DNA from: Limnanthes douglasii subsp. nivea
Taxonomy: Eukaryota; Streptophyta; Magnoliopsida; Brassicales; Limnanthaceae
Direction: 5' to 3'
Length of the DNA: 64,000 nucleotides
Assembly (NCBI GenBank): GCA_036936605.1
Contig: JAUPFV010000003.1
Location: 146,662,997 to 146,726,996, forward strand
The notes beneath the pieces were generated by a model. It was not told the DNA's origin, searched no databases, and saw nothing but the letters and a program-made list of their open reading frames with translations. Position 1 is the stretch's first letter. Each line of letters starts with the position of its first letter. The position numbers were made by a program, and so were the translations under genes. Of this stretch, positions 1 to 11,164 are shown in pieces.

Positions 1-2226
1 TTTCAAACATTGGTGGACTGTCGAAGCCACTGCATGCATCCTAGAGAGCCAAGACCTCCCTAGAATAGCATTATAGCAAGTGGGACAATCTACCACAATA
101 AAAAGTATCCTGACCATCTTCTTGAAAGGGCCCTTGCCCAACAAAACTTCTTCTTCGAACTCCCCGATCACATCTACTGAGCTGCCAGTAAAGCCCACAA
201 TTGATCTGTCCGAACTCTGAATTACGGCTGGATTTTTCATTCTCTTGTATGTGGTTAAGAAAAGGATATTGGCTGAGCTTCCAGTATCCACCAAGATTCG
301 TCTTATGTCATTGCCCCCAATAGATGCTCCTATGACAACAGCATCTTCATGAGGGCCAGCTATATCTCTTAAGTCATCTTCATCAAAAACAATGAAGGGG
401 AACGGAATCTGCGATTGATAGGAGGTCATGCCTCCTTCTAGCTGGGTAGCTAAAGTATGAACGTGCCTCTTCCTCAAAGAAGCAGTAGGAGCTGTCATAG
501 TATATCCTCCGAAAATTGTAAGTGACTCAAAAAACCTGATAAGCCCGGAGACCGTTCTAGAAGATTCCTCAATTGTACCTACTCTATTTCGAGTTGGATC
601 AGGATCCAAGTATTCTGATTCCACATTAAACCTTTCGATTATAACCATGGCTCCCTCCGGAGCAGCATTACTTGGACCAACCCGGTGAGTATTGTCAGGT
701 CTGTTACCTCCTCTTCTTTTGACATAAGCCCCCAGCTTTCCCCTTTTAATCAAGTTCTGAACTTCTTGTTTCAAAGCTATACAATCATCGATGGTATGGC
801 CAGTATCATTGTGATACTGGCAGAAAGAGTTATTGCGGTGTTCTCTAGGAGATTGCAGTGTGGCCGGTCTTCTATAGTGCACCTCTTCTTTTGTTTTATC
901 ATAAATGGTGGCCACACTTTCTTTCAATTCTGCGAACCACTCCGGTTGACCCCAAGGCCCTCTCTTATTTCTGGATTGCTGACTCTGAGCAGGTGCAGTT
1001 GGCTGAGATTGAGCTTTAGCCCTGCCATGCCCCTGTCCGGTCTCTTTTGCCTTGTTCCCGGACTGATTCTGATTGGGGTTTGGTGCCACCGGGGTAGATC
1101 TCACCTGCCTGTGCACCTTAGTCTTCTTTGTTTCATCAACGTTAATCTGTTTTCCAACCTGATTCAGCAACCCTCCCCAAGTCATGGCTTTCTTTCTGGT
1201 CACTGAATCAGCCAAATTCTCAGGGTTTAAGCCCTGTCTCAAAGATACTATTGCAACTTGCTCGAAGCAATCAGTCAACCCATTCTTGGTGTTCACAAAA
1301 CGACTTATGTATTCTTTCAATGATTCGTTCGGTTCTTGGGCACAATGGATTATTGTGTCCCCATTGCCTTTTAATTCTTTACTCCCAACAAACTGCCTCT
1401 GAAAGGCCACCCAAAAAGTATTGAAATTCTTGATACAGCCTTGTGGTAGGCTGTTATACCATTTTAGAGCACTCCCCGTAAATGATTGGGAGAATGCTCT
1501 GCAAAGTAGATTGTCATCATCATCAAAGTTCATCATGAAGTTTTTAAATTGTTCCAAATTGTTGTCTGGATCAGTACTGCCATCGTACTTTTCCATTTTT
1601 GTGCTATCAAACCTCTTAGGGAGGTTCCCGGACAGAATTTTAGAAGACAATGGAGATTGCCTCCAATTTTGGCCACGACTGAACACAATATCTTCATTGG
1701 GAGTCGCAAAGATACCTGGTTCATCGTGGAAGGCAAAGGGATCCATCAGCATCTTATCTACATGCCTCCGGCTGTGAGATGACCCTTTGCCAATATTCTT
1801 CTTCAACTTTCCATGTCTATCTCTTTTCCTTGAATATTTTTTGATCAGCTTTTGCTTCTTTTTAGTTCGACCCTCATCGCTGCTAGAGGATAAGGATTCT
1901 TCAACTCCCTCATCATCCAAAGAGCTATCAGAAGACTCTGAGCCTGAGTCAGAACTCTCCACTGGCTTAGACCGGTGAGAATTTTTGGAGCTGGCATGAG
2001 TCTTTTTGGTACTCACATGAGTCCTTGAAGGCTCATGCTCTCTGGGGTTATCGGTGTGATGAGCAACTGACGTTTTCGATTTTTCTTTCATGCCCATCTT
2101 AGCCTTTTCTACCCTCAAAGCTTCTATCTTGTCTTTTAGCCTATCGCGCTCCTCGATAATGTATTCATCGTTTTCACCCACCACTTCGAGCAAAGCTGGT
2201 GGCACTTCCGGGGCGTCCGGATTCAT
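1..2226 (-). CDS. gag-protease polyprotein of Tat-type retrotransposon (partial at C end)
   Basis: Reading the minus strand from the ATG at 2226 gives 742 codons without a stop, still open at base 1. It encodes the capsid-like Gag and the start of the aspartic protease. Residues about 1-165 are charged and serine-rich with a predicted helical N-terminus. The gag core follows (WRQ near residue 187, a WYN motif further on). A C-x2-H-x4-H-x4-C knuckle (CQYHNDTGHTIDDC) lies near residue 467, and the protease active site DTGSS near residue 648. The equivalent parts of the 47-58 kb copy are full of stops and have lost the DTGSS motif. An intact frame implies recent insertion or selection. Plus-strand frames over this interval are shadows. 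Confidence 0.85.
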   Translation of the reverse strand, partial: MNPDAPEVPPALLEVVGENDEYIIEERDRLKDKIEALRVEKAKMGMKEKSKTSVAHHTDNPREHEPSRTHVSTKKTHASSKNSHRSKPVESSDSGSESSDSSLDDEGVEESLSSSSDEGRTKKKQKLIKKYSRKRDRHGKLKKNIGKGSSHSRRHVDKMLMDPFAFHDEPGIFATPNEDIVFSRGQNWRQSPLSSKILSGNLPKRFDSTKMEKYDGSTDPDNNLEQFKNFMMNFDDDDNLLCRAFSQSFTGSALKWYNSLPQGCIKNFNTFWVAFQRQFVGSKELKGNGDTIIHCAQEPNESLKEYISRFVNTKNGLTDCFEQVAIVSLRQGLNPENLADSVTRKKAMTWGGLLNQVGKQINVDETKKTKVHRQVRSTPVAPNPNQNQSGNKAKETGQGHGRAKAQSQPTAPAQSQQSRNKRGPWGQPEWFAELKESVATIYDKTKEEVHYRRPATLQSPREHRNNSFCQYHNDTGHTIDDCIALKQEVQNLIKRGKLGAYVKRRGGNRPDNTHRVGPSNAAPEGAMVIIERFNVESEYLDPDPTRNRVGTIEESSRTVSGLIRFFESLTIFGGYTMTAPTASLRKRHVHTLATQLEGGMTSYQSQIPFPFIVFDEDDLRDIAGPHEDAVVIGASIGGNDIRRILVDTGSSANILFLTTYKRMKNPAVIQSSDRSIVGFTGSSVDVIGEFEEEVLLGKGPFKKMVRILFIVVDCPTCYNAILGRSWLSRMHAVASTVHQCLK

Positions 2227-2280
2227 TTGGCCTGACTTTTCTTGTTGGTTTCGAATGCTCGATTCAGGCACCTTCGTGCT

Positions 2281-2298
2281 CCTACTGTGGTCGCCAAT
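2281..2298 (-). other. primer-binding region next to the LTR
   Basis: On the minus strand the bases just inside the LTR read TTGGCGACCACAGTAGG. The same motif with two changes (TTGGCCACCACAGTGGG) follows the 5' LTR of the 47-58 kb element, so this is the conserved tRNA primer site of the lineage. I did not assign the tRNA. Confidence 0.6.
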
Positions 2299-2299
2299 T

Positions 2300-2681
2300 T
2301 GGTGAGGTTAATTTTCGTCTGAGGGTAAATTTGTAATCTGTTCAGAGTTTTGTGGAAGTTTATGGGTGTTTTATATTTTGAGTAGAGAGTAGAGGGAGAA
2401 TTAAGCAGCCTGGTTGTAGTTAATTTTCATTACCCATATTTAATGCAGGTGGTTGGGTATTTATACCATTACATCTGGGCTTTATGGGTTTTCGGGTCAT
2501 GTTTAATGGACCCGGGTCATGTTTAAAGAACCATGAGCTCTTAGTAGGAGAGCAAGCAACTTAGTCAAGAAGTTTTTTAGGTTTTTAGTACTTTTGTCAT
2601 AGTTCGAACAGACCAATGGGCTAAGTGTTCGAAGTGGCCTTTCCGGTCTGGTGGCCTTGATATCTCTCACTTCAACCATCA
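2300..2681 (-). repeat. 5' LTR of the left-edge Tat element
   Basis: On the minus strand it runs from TGATGGTTGAAG to CCTCACCA, next to the primer site. The inner border is firm. The outer border (2681) is the best TG start but a repeated block (gatatctctcacttca at about 2659 and 2718) makes it uncertain. The core promoter TATAAATACCCAACCAC (TATA box at 2458-2465) is shared with the LTR at 47320, while most of the rest is not. Confidence 0.6.
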
Positions 2682-3019
2682 CTAGGTTGGATGTTTATAC
2701 ACGGTAGTACGCTTCTCGATATCTCTCACTTCACTAAGTATGTCTACATTCACTACTATTACTTAAGTATTTTTATTGGGATAATGGTCTTGTTTTTTAT
2801 TTAATTGGTTGAGACATGTTATGTATTTATAGCTTGTGTAATATTATCTTATTATGGAATTATGTTACATCCTGGGAAGTCCATGCAAACATATCCAAGT
2901 TATTTGAAAAAAAGTAAAGTTATAGATGAGATTGGTTGGTATGTCTTGACTAAGGTGAATGAGTTTTTCTTTTATTTTTATGCATTTCACTTCTTCCTCT
3001 AACACGATTAGGTGACGGG
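2682..3019. other. no gene seen
   Basis: AT-rich flank of the Tat element. It contains a second copy of the motif gatatctctcacttca. No coding or RNA feature was recognised. Confidence 0.5.
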
Positions 3020-5220
3020 CCTTTATGAGGTCTCGATATCATCGAGGATTACCGAGAGCTCTACTGGTTTCCATTTCATAAGGGTCATATAGGCTCCATA
3101 ACATACCTTTAATGTTCTTTGATTTCCTTTTATCACATCCATATTTTCATCTTGTAACAAAGACATTAATGCATGGTAGAAACTCTGACATGCATATGTT
3201 CCAACCAATGTATTCTACAAATTACATTATATGATGAAGGCGCGTTTACTATCATGAATCAAAACCGGACCTAACTTTTTAAAACTTGATGTCTAAAATC
3301 TAAATTTGCGTATACTTTTCCTACAACTGGTGTGTCTGACCTAGTGAACCCAGTCAAAACCTTTTTGAATGGATTAAATACTAGGACACCTCGCATCTTA
3401 TCATATGGAATCTTAAATTGAATATTTGACGAATAGTCGGTGTCTATCATTTAACTGTTATTCTCACTAGCTTAAGTCTAATTATTATTATGTATTTGTA
3501 CTGAGATTTAACTCTTTTAAATTCATCATCAATGAAACTCAGTACTAGAGAGAGACTTTTATAAAGATAGGCTAAGGTTTGTCCTTGCAAATGTACTTCT
3601 ATATCATTCATATGCATATTTCTATGATTTCTAGTAATCCTGATAATGAGTCCTCTCATGTTATTGTATCGATGATATGTTGATTTTCTTTTGAATCCAA
3701 GTATGCTTCCAATATGTCGATGTTGTCCATGTTTGCTAAGGATTTCGGTGGTTCGAAGATTTTCTTAACTTGGGGTTTTTCCTATCTTGTTGGATATTGG
3801 GTCTTAGTCGTCACTTTTTTTGGCTCAGACTTTAACTTCTTATTTACAAACTTTAAAAGCTTAGGTTCATCAATCACATTTTGAACTTCATCTTTAAAAA
3901 AATGCATTCTAGAGTAAAGTGTCTCACGCTATTGTGGAACTTATAAAACTTGTTTATATATCGTATCCTTTTGAAATTTCACATCTTCTCAAGATGCCAA
4001 AACTTCATAACATACTTCGTTCATTAAAAAACTACCCCTAGTTCTCATTAAGCTTTGTGTATGAAACTCAGTTGAAGTGTTCCAAATTTTAGCTATTTTT
4101 AGTTGCCGTTGAAGTTTTCTCTCAGTTTACCTTTAAAACTTGACTTTGATTGTTAGGTATCGGGATGTCCAATACTTTGGATATATGGGGTTTAAAAATC
4201 GGAACCTTTGGCAGAGGTTTCAATTTCTGAACTTGAATTATGGTAAGAAATATTGGCACTTGAAGATCCCTAACTAGCATATTCACATCCATTTTTATTT
4301 TCTCCTCCACCTGAGCCAGTAAGTCACCAAATTGTGTGGTATTCTTTTTCATGATAATTTATGCTAGATACCGCATTGGAATCCTTATTTGTAAGCTGGA
4401 TTTTCCACAAATTTGTGACAATATTGCAGTTCATTCTTTGTTTAAACAAAATAGTGAATGTAGTCTTAAAGACTCTCATTTGTTTATTGCTTAGAATGAA
4501 TCATGTAGTCATCAAATTCTTTAATAACTTTAAACCCAATAATTATTTTTAAAATTAGTATGCAACATGCTAAAGCTTCAGATACTACCTATAACAAACT
4601 CTTGCATTATTATATTTGTCCATCATGTAGTGGTTGAACTTCGGCATAAATTTTTTATAGAATATCTTTGGTGCAAGCGGGGATTCAAGAAAGCTAAAAC
4701 CTTGGTCAATATGAAATTAGCCGAAGCGATTATCTTTCACTAGCCTAGTGAAAGGATATGTCGTTTATTGTTACTGACCATGCCACTATGGAGCCGAAGG
4801 TATGAAAACGTAACTCCTCGGGTTTCTAGTTGGTAGCTCTAGGATAATAGAGAGAGTGCTAGATCTGTATAATAAAGACTCGGTTAGCTTATTGGAGAAA
4901 CTATTGTAAGGTTATGTTGGCTCATTGGTGGAACTTGAGAAAAAAAATTGACACGATTGGTTGATTAGTGAAGTGAGGGAATTTTTGTTAATGCGGTAGG
5001 TTTACTAATTCAGCCTAAGAAATATTTTGTTTCTTCAATGTTAAGGAGGCTCATATTCACGTACTTCTCTGTTTTTATTACTGTTGTGACGATAAGTAAG
5101 TCTTCTACTCCTTCTAGAAAATCGGTAACGGTTGTTACGGTGGCGGCGCATTCTAGTTCCATTAGATGACTTCCAATCAGAGTGGCCCTTCGAATCATCA
5201 ATCTTTTAGAAATTGGCACT
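3020..5220 (-). pseudogene. decayed retrotransposon gag-like relic
   Basis: No long frame survives, but minus-strand pieces look like Gag from a Ty3/gypsy element. Around 3990-3840 the translation gives a degenerate zinc-knuckle block (KFYKFHNSVRHFTLEC) followed after a frame change by KDEVQNVIDEPKLLKF, the usual knuckle-plus-helix order. Pieces at 4352-4122, 3208-3023 and 5219-5010 may belong to the same relic. Stops and frameshifts occur throughout. I see no LTRs, so the borders are approximate and the family unknown. Confidence 0.4.
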
Positions 5221-6180
5221 GAAATTAGTTTTGCATCTAGTAACGTATCAGTAGCGGCTCTTTAACATAGATATGTCCACTATATATCTCCCTCATTTTT
5301 ATCAAAATCAACATCAACAAGTACCTCTATGATAATTGTTGGTTTTGAGAATATTAAGAAAAACGACATTCGAGTTTGCTTTTTTGCAAGTTGTTTTTGA
5401 ATTTTTAGTTAACTGGAAAAATTTATAAGTAATATTTGATGAAAGTTGTAAAAATTTGTCTTACTAGGACTTTAATTTTTCATAATCGGCATAAATTTGT
5501 GTTGGAATGCTTTTAATAATTAAAGTTTGAAATGGTAAAAATTACCAAAAAATGAAATTTTATAGAGGTTGGCTAAAGCTTTTTATGATGGTGGCCGAGA
5601 GTTATGATGTGGTTGTTGGAAGTTGAGAGTCTACTAAGAGATATAAAAAGATAATAAAATTTGTTGGAAACGAACCGAGGTTAATTATGAAAAAATATAT
5701 TTAAAACTTTAAACAAAAAGAGATAGTTCTAATTATTGAAATTTGAAATTCTTTTACCAAAAAGTTAAATATTTTTTAAGACGAAGTTCGTTAGTATTTA
5801 TAAACAAAGTGTGGTGTATAAATTTTTATAGCATTCTGGTTCACATTCATATTTACCATTTTCATTGCATAATCCTAACTATACACATTACAATTCAAAC
5901 TAAAACCGGCCAAAAAAATATTCTATAGTTACAAATTTAAATGAGTTTATGTTTTTTATATTTTATAATCTTATCATACATAAATATTTAAAAAATTAAA
6001 TAAAAATATTTAATAGAAATATACATAATTTTAACTTTTAATAAAAAAGTTCTAAACAAATAGATTTAATACCATTATACACATTATTAATTTTATTTTT
6101 ATAATTTTAAATCTAAAAAGGTCTTCATGAGAGAGAAAAAAAGATATTTTGAAGCTACCTCCAAATTCTAGTAGCATTTA
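5221..6180. other. AT-rich, no gene seen
   Basis: Strongly AT-rich sequence. Its only reading frames are short and low in complexity. No repeats with clear ends were found. Confidence 0.5.
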
Positions 6181-7817
6181 TGAAGCTTTTCCGATCTCTC
6201 ACCACAACCTCCACTTTCGTCCGCCACCGTGCAACCACGGTATTGACTAAATGATTCATATCCTCCACCTACTATGACCACCCAACCTATGACCAGTCCT
6301 ACATCAAAGATAAGTCTATAATTCTAAAGAAGAAGCTCATGAATCAACGCAGGGCCAAATTCAACACCAACCAACTTTAAGGAAAAATCCAGATTGTGAC
6401 TGTAGAACAATTCTCTCATTTGTCTAGATCAAGTCTTAATATTCACTCTAATGTTGACCACAACAACCCAACCATAGATTTGGACAATGCTTCAAATGAT
6501 ATACATCTACAATTATACCATCATCAAACACTACTCACGACACTTGCCCTGCAGATTCACAACGGGACCATCCTCTAGTTAGATCCTTCGCGTAAGTCAC
6601 TAACAACAAATCAAAAGAAATCACAGCCATATATCCAATCATTCAACAATAAAAAAAGATAATCCAGCAATAATATTATACATTAAAGGCAAAGAAAGAC
6701 TTTTTACCATCTTAAATATACCTTGGTATGCAAGTTTTTCCATGGTAGACATGTGCAGAAAACAATCATGAATTTTCTTATCAATTTTGGTTTCATTGGA
6801 GAGTTCAACCTCTCATAATGGGATTATAAACATATATTGATAGAATTTTACAAAATTGAATATTATTCTAAGCTTTGTAAAAGATCAATTTGGACAATTA
6901 ATCAGTTTTGCATGAGGTTATTAAAGTGGAAACCTAGATTTGATACAATAACTGAATCACCCATTACCCCAGTATGGATCTCACTATCCAATTTATCTAA
7001 ATATGTACAATACTGTTGTCATCGTCTCAATTTCAAAAGTTCTATGAGAGCCTTTAAAAGTTTGGGTTCCACATAAAAATAGAGAAATATTTAGTACTTG
7101 TAAAGTCTAAGTACAGATTGATATATCGAAATATTTAATACCTAAAATATTGATAGGTTTTGGTAATGCATCAAGCTCACTAAAAGATGATGGATTTTGG
7201 CAAGATATCCATTACGGAAATATGTCATTCTACTGTAAATGATGTCACCACCTTGGCCACAACTCTATGTCCTACAAGAAAAAAATCCAAATTAAACACA
7301 TCAACTCAAACTCTATGGCAAGAGACCTTAACCAAGCTCCACATCAAACAAACAACACATAATATCCCTCTCTTTAGTGAAAAGTTGGGTTCCAAAACTT
7401 AAATATATTATCATAAAATACTCAATCTCGAATGATATTACAAGCCCGTCAGATATCAGCAAACACAATACCAAAAAGCATCATAAGTCACAAACATGAT
7501 TTAGAAATAATGATCCTAAATGAAGAAGATTCATGAGCATAAATGATAAACATTCTAATATTTATCGATTCATTAGTCAATTCACTATATCTGATGGTTT
7601 AGATAATAACGCAATTGAACCATCCTCTCCTCAACATCACAAAATTGGTAGTTTTTCTACATATCATAGACTGTGGAACATAGAGAAATCTCAAGAATTT
7701 AGCAAGGTTATCAAAAAAAGAAAAATAAAAGCTACCATTACCTTATAAAATGATCAAACACACCTCAAAGTACTTAATACTAAAAGCTTAATACAACCAT
7801 TTTAAGCTCAAGTTTAA

Positions 7818-8510
7818 ATGACACTCTCAATCCTTAATTGGAATATGTTGGGAGTGAGGAATATTGGAACCATTAGAAGACTCATATCATTGAAAATAGC
7901 TGATAAACTAGAGTTTATTTTTATCTAAGAACCAAATATTCAGATAGATAAGTTAATAAACCTAACCAGAAATCTTGTCTTTCAGCACAGCATGGCCAAG
8001 ACTTATATCAATAATTATATTTTTTTGCAAGATGAGTTCAAAGTGGAAACTGTCACAAATCATGATAATGTTAGTCATTCAACTTTTTACAAGACTTTTC
8101 TAGTGAAAATTATTTATTCAAAACACAACAATAAATTAAGAGTTGATCTCTGGAATGGGCTAAATGATATATTAAATCACACTAAGCCTTGGATTATCAT
8201 GGGAGAATTTAATAAAATCACAAACAAACGGGAAAAATTATTATGCTCAAGTTTATGCTAGAAAAACATAAATGAATTTAACAATGTGATTCAAGACTGC
8301 TCACTAGTATATAATAGATTATATGAATTAGATACACTTGGTCAAACAATCACAAATATAATAGACTGGATCGGGTTCTATAAATTCCACTTGGCTTGAT
8401 TATCTTGAAACCACTAAAATAAATCATTTAGCAATGACTGAATCGGACCACTCTCTTTAAAGATCAACATATTAGTTAAAAAACTACACATAAAACCCTC
8501 TTTTAAGTTT
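7818..8510 (+). pseudogene. LINE endonuclease domain, decayed
   Basis: An apurinic-type endonuclease domain of LINE ORF2. It begins MTLSILNWNMLGVRN and contains a degenerate catalytic block (IIMGEFNKI, normally GDFN) and an ESDH-like block near 8440. Stop codons interrupt it (for example just after 7920), so it cannot encode an active enzyme. Confidence 0.7.
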
Positions 8511-8959
8511 GAGAACGTGTGGACTCAACACCCTAAATTTCTCAAGATACTTAAACATAAATTAAAAAACTAGAACTCGAGAACTTTTGGGAATATCTTT
8601 TATGACATAGTTAAATCAGAAGAAAATATTCAATATATTAAACATTTCCTTGAAACAAATCAGACCACATAAGACAAAATCAAATACTCACAAACTAAAG
8701 CTATACATTTTCAATTGTTGGCTAGAGAAGAAACTCTTTTGGAACAAAAAAATAGAGTAATCATGATTAAAAAAATTGAGATAAAAACTCCAAATGTTTC
8801 CATAACTATGTTAAGAAAAAAAAGAAAAAAAATAAAATCCATGGTATTTTGGAAGATGATCTCTAGATCACTGATCAAACAGCTATTGGTAATTCAGTTG
8901 AAAATCATTTTAAACAACTCATAAATGAACAACCTCAACTATTGGAATTAGAAAATATC

Positions 8960-10170
8960 CAAGACATATTCCCTAAACTAATGTCTGATTAGGATAATGT
9001 AATGATTTCAACTCCACCTACAGAGGAATAAATATTTACCACTGTTAACAGCCTGAATTCTAATAGCGTTGCAGGTGTGGATAACTTTGGCATAAAATTC
9101 TACCAATTTTGCTAGTGTATCATCTCCAAAGACCTTTGTGCTTTTATAATTTCCTTCTAAAAAAACTCTCACGATACTTAAGAAGTCTATGGAATAGCCA
9201 TCTGTTTAATCTTAAAAGTGGATTCTTCTAAAAACTTGGGAGAATATAGACCAATAAGTTAATGCAGTGTCCTCAATAGAATTTTATCTAAAATTCACAA
9301 TGACAGATTAGCAAATCTTCTTCCTCTAACTAATATCATAACAACAAAAAGGGTTTGTCAAAGGTAGAAACATCAAAGATAACATATTATTAACTCGAGA
9401 ACTTGCTCACAAGATAAACAAAAAATTCAAAGAAGGTAATATCATGGTTAAAATAGATATGGCTAAGGCATTTGATATAATCTCATTTGAAATCATCTTA
9501 CAAATTATAGAGGCTTTTGGCTTTGACAAAAAATGGATAGAGTGGATATAGAAGGGCATCATCTCAGCAGGGTTCTCGATCCTTGTTAATGGAGTACGAA
9601 ATGGATACTTTAAATTCACTAATGGAGTGAGACAATGAGATCCACTATCCCCTAGTCTTTTTTTCTAGCTGAAGAATATCTAATCAGGGGATTAAAAATG
9701 CTATTTGAAAAAGACAATGACTTAAATTATAAAACATTATGCCACATGTTTATTTTGTGCCTCCTATGGTGATGACTTTATCATATTCACCAATAGATCC
9801 ACAAAGAATCTTAGCAAAATATGTAAATTCCTGAAGCATTGTGAAGCATGTTCAGGTCAAAACATAAACAACGAGAAAAAACATTTTATAACTCCTTCCA
9901 AAATGACACAAACAATAGTTAACATCCTTACAAGACTGATTGGTTTCAAACATGTAAATATATCATTTAAATACCTCGGGATCCATATACACTTAAATAA
10001 AAAAATTCATATTTATGATCAGCTCATGGACAAGATTAAATCAAATATACAAGACTGTGATAGTAAGATTTTATTATTTGAAGGTAGACTAATACTGGTT
10101 CAATCAGTGTTAATGGCTATCCCTATCTATTATCTTCAAAATTGCTCTTACCTAAGACCGTGATTTCCGG
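8960..10170 (+). pseudogene. LINE reverse transcriptase domain, decayed
   Basis: RT fingers and palm can be followed across frames: VKIDMAKAFD at about 9450, the GVRQ-DPLSPSLF block at about 9625 with stops, and YGDD at about 9765 where plant LINEs usually have FADD. FKYLGIHI follows at about 9965. At least four stops or frame changes inactivate it. Confidence 0.75.
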
Positions 10171-11164
10171 ACTCGAAAAGATTTGCAACAGGTTTTATGG
10201 TGAACTAAAAAATATAATATTGCCTGAAACTAGGCTTTTGGAGCTCTTTGTGCAAACCTTATAACGAAGATGGTCTATATATAAGAAGCATATAAAAGTT
10301 TCATACAATTTTCTCTTGTAAACACTGGTTCAAATTGAGAGAAAACACTTTTCTTTTGGCTAAATTTATGTCATATCTGTATTGTGTCAATACTTATCCT
10401 TTATTAGCTCAACAACCTACCAATAATTCTAAAATATGGAGAGGACTAGTAAACATCGTAGATATTATAGAAAACTACATATTCTGGAAACTATGCTGAG
10501 GTAGTATTAATTTCTAGATTGAAAGATGGTGTGAAAAACAATCATTCATCATATACTCCTCATCTTTACCAAATTTTTGAAGAACTTATACTTCAATTCT
10601 GGAAATGTGATAATTGGGATCTAGAAAATCTTAGAGTTTTTCTCTTTCCCTTAGATATTGAAAAAATATCTAGACTTAGACTAAATTTAGAGGCATTTGA
10701 TTAAATTAGATGGACTTTTTATCTCTATCTCTCTCTAACAATAGGGACTTCAACACCAAGAAAACTTGGATTGAAATCAGGGAAAAAAAGAACAATCCAA
10801 ATTATTCCAAAGGTGATGTAAACATCAATCCCAAGAAATGTTCATTTTTTCCAATGGAGACTATTTAAAGAATGGGTTCCTATTGTATCTATCATGCAAA
10901 AAATACACTACTCTTTAGTATCTAAATACCAATTCTGCAAAAACAAAAATGAATCCCCAAAACACTTATTTGTTTAATGTAACATTGCTTGGGTCATTTA
11001 GAATTTTGTATATACATCTCTAAATATATAACAATATCTCTTCTTATAAAATCTTGGTTTTGGCAAACAAAAAAAGAAACTCATATCGGAACTATCCTAG
11101 ACCTTATCATTTGCTGGTCTATTTGGAGAGCCAGAAACAAAGCAAAGCATCAAGAAATATTTAG

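Larger units (their letters stand above)
1..2681 (-). mobile_element. Tat-type Ty3/gypsy LTR retrotransposon, 5' part, cut by window edge
   Basis: Minus-strand LTR retrotransposon seen from its 5' LTR (2300-2681) through a primer-binding region into an open gag-protease frame that leaves the window at base 1. The primer region and gag resemble those of the element at 47320-58178 (same order of acidic leader, gag core, C-H-H-C knuckle and protease). The LTRs of the two differ except for their ends and core promoter, so they are different families of one lineage. The open frame suggests a much younger insertion. RT, integrase, 3' LTR and the distal target duplication lie outside the window. Confidence 0.85.
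6180..11164 (+). mobile_element. decayed L1-type LINE, plus strand
   Basis: A long-dead non-LTR retrotransposon. ORF1 remains at about 6590-7750, with a DUF4283-like segment near 6890-7010 (LLKWKPRF, TPVWISLSNL). The endonuclease starts at 7818 and RT follows at 8960-10170. A zf-RVT-like C-terminal region at 10720-11164 ends abruptly at the long-TIR element. Stops and frameshifts are frequent. The sequence after that element (12525 to about 12600, ending in aaaaggaaaaaa) looks like a LINE 3' tail, so the LINE was probably split by the insertion. The 5' border is uncertain. Confidence 0.75.

Noticed and set aside
685..2305. Several plus-strand open frames of 60-173 codons
   Set aside because: They are shadows of the continuous minus-strand gag-protease frame, which has recognisable motifs.
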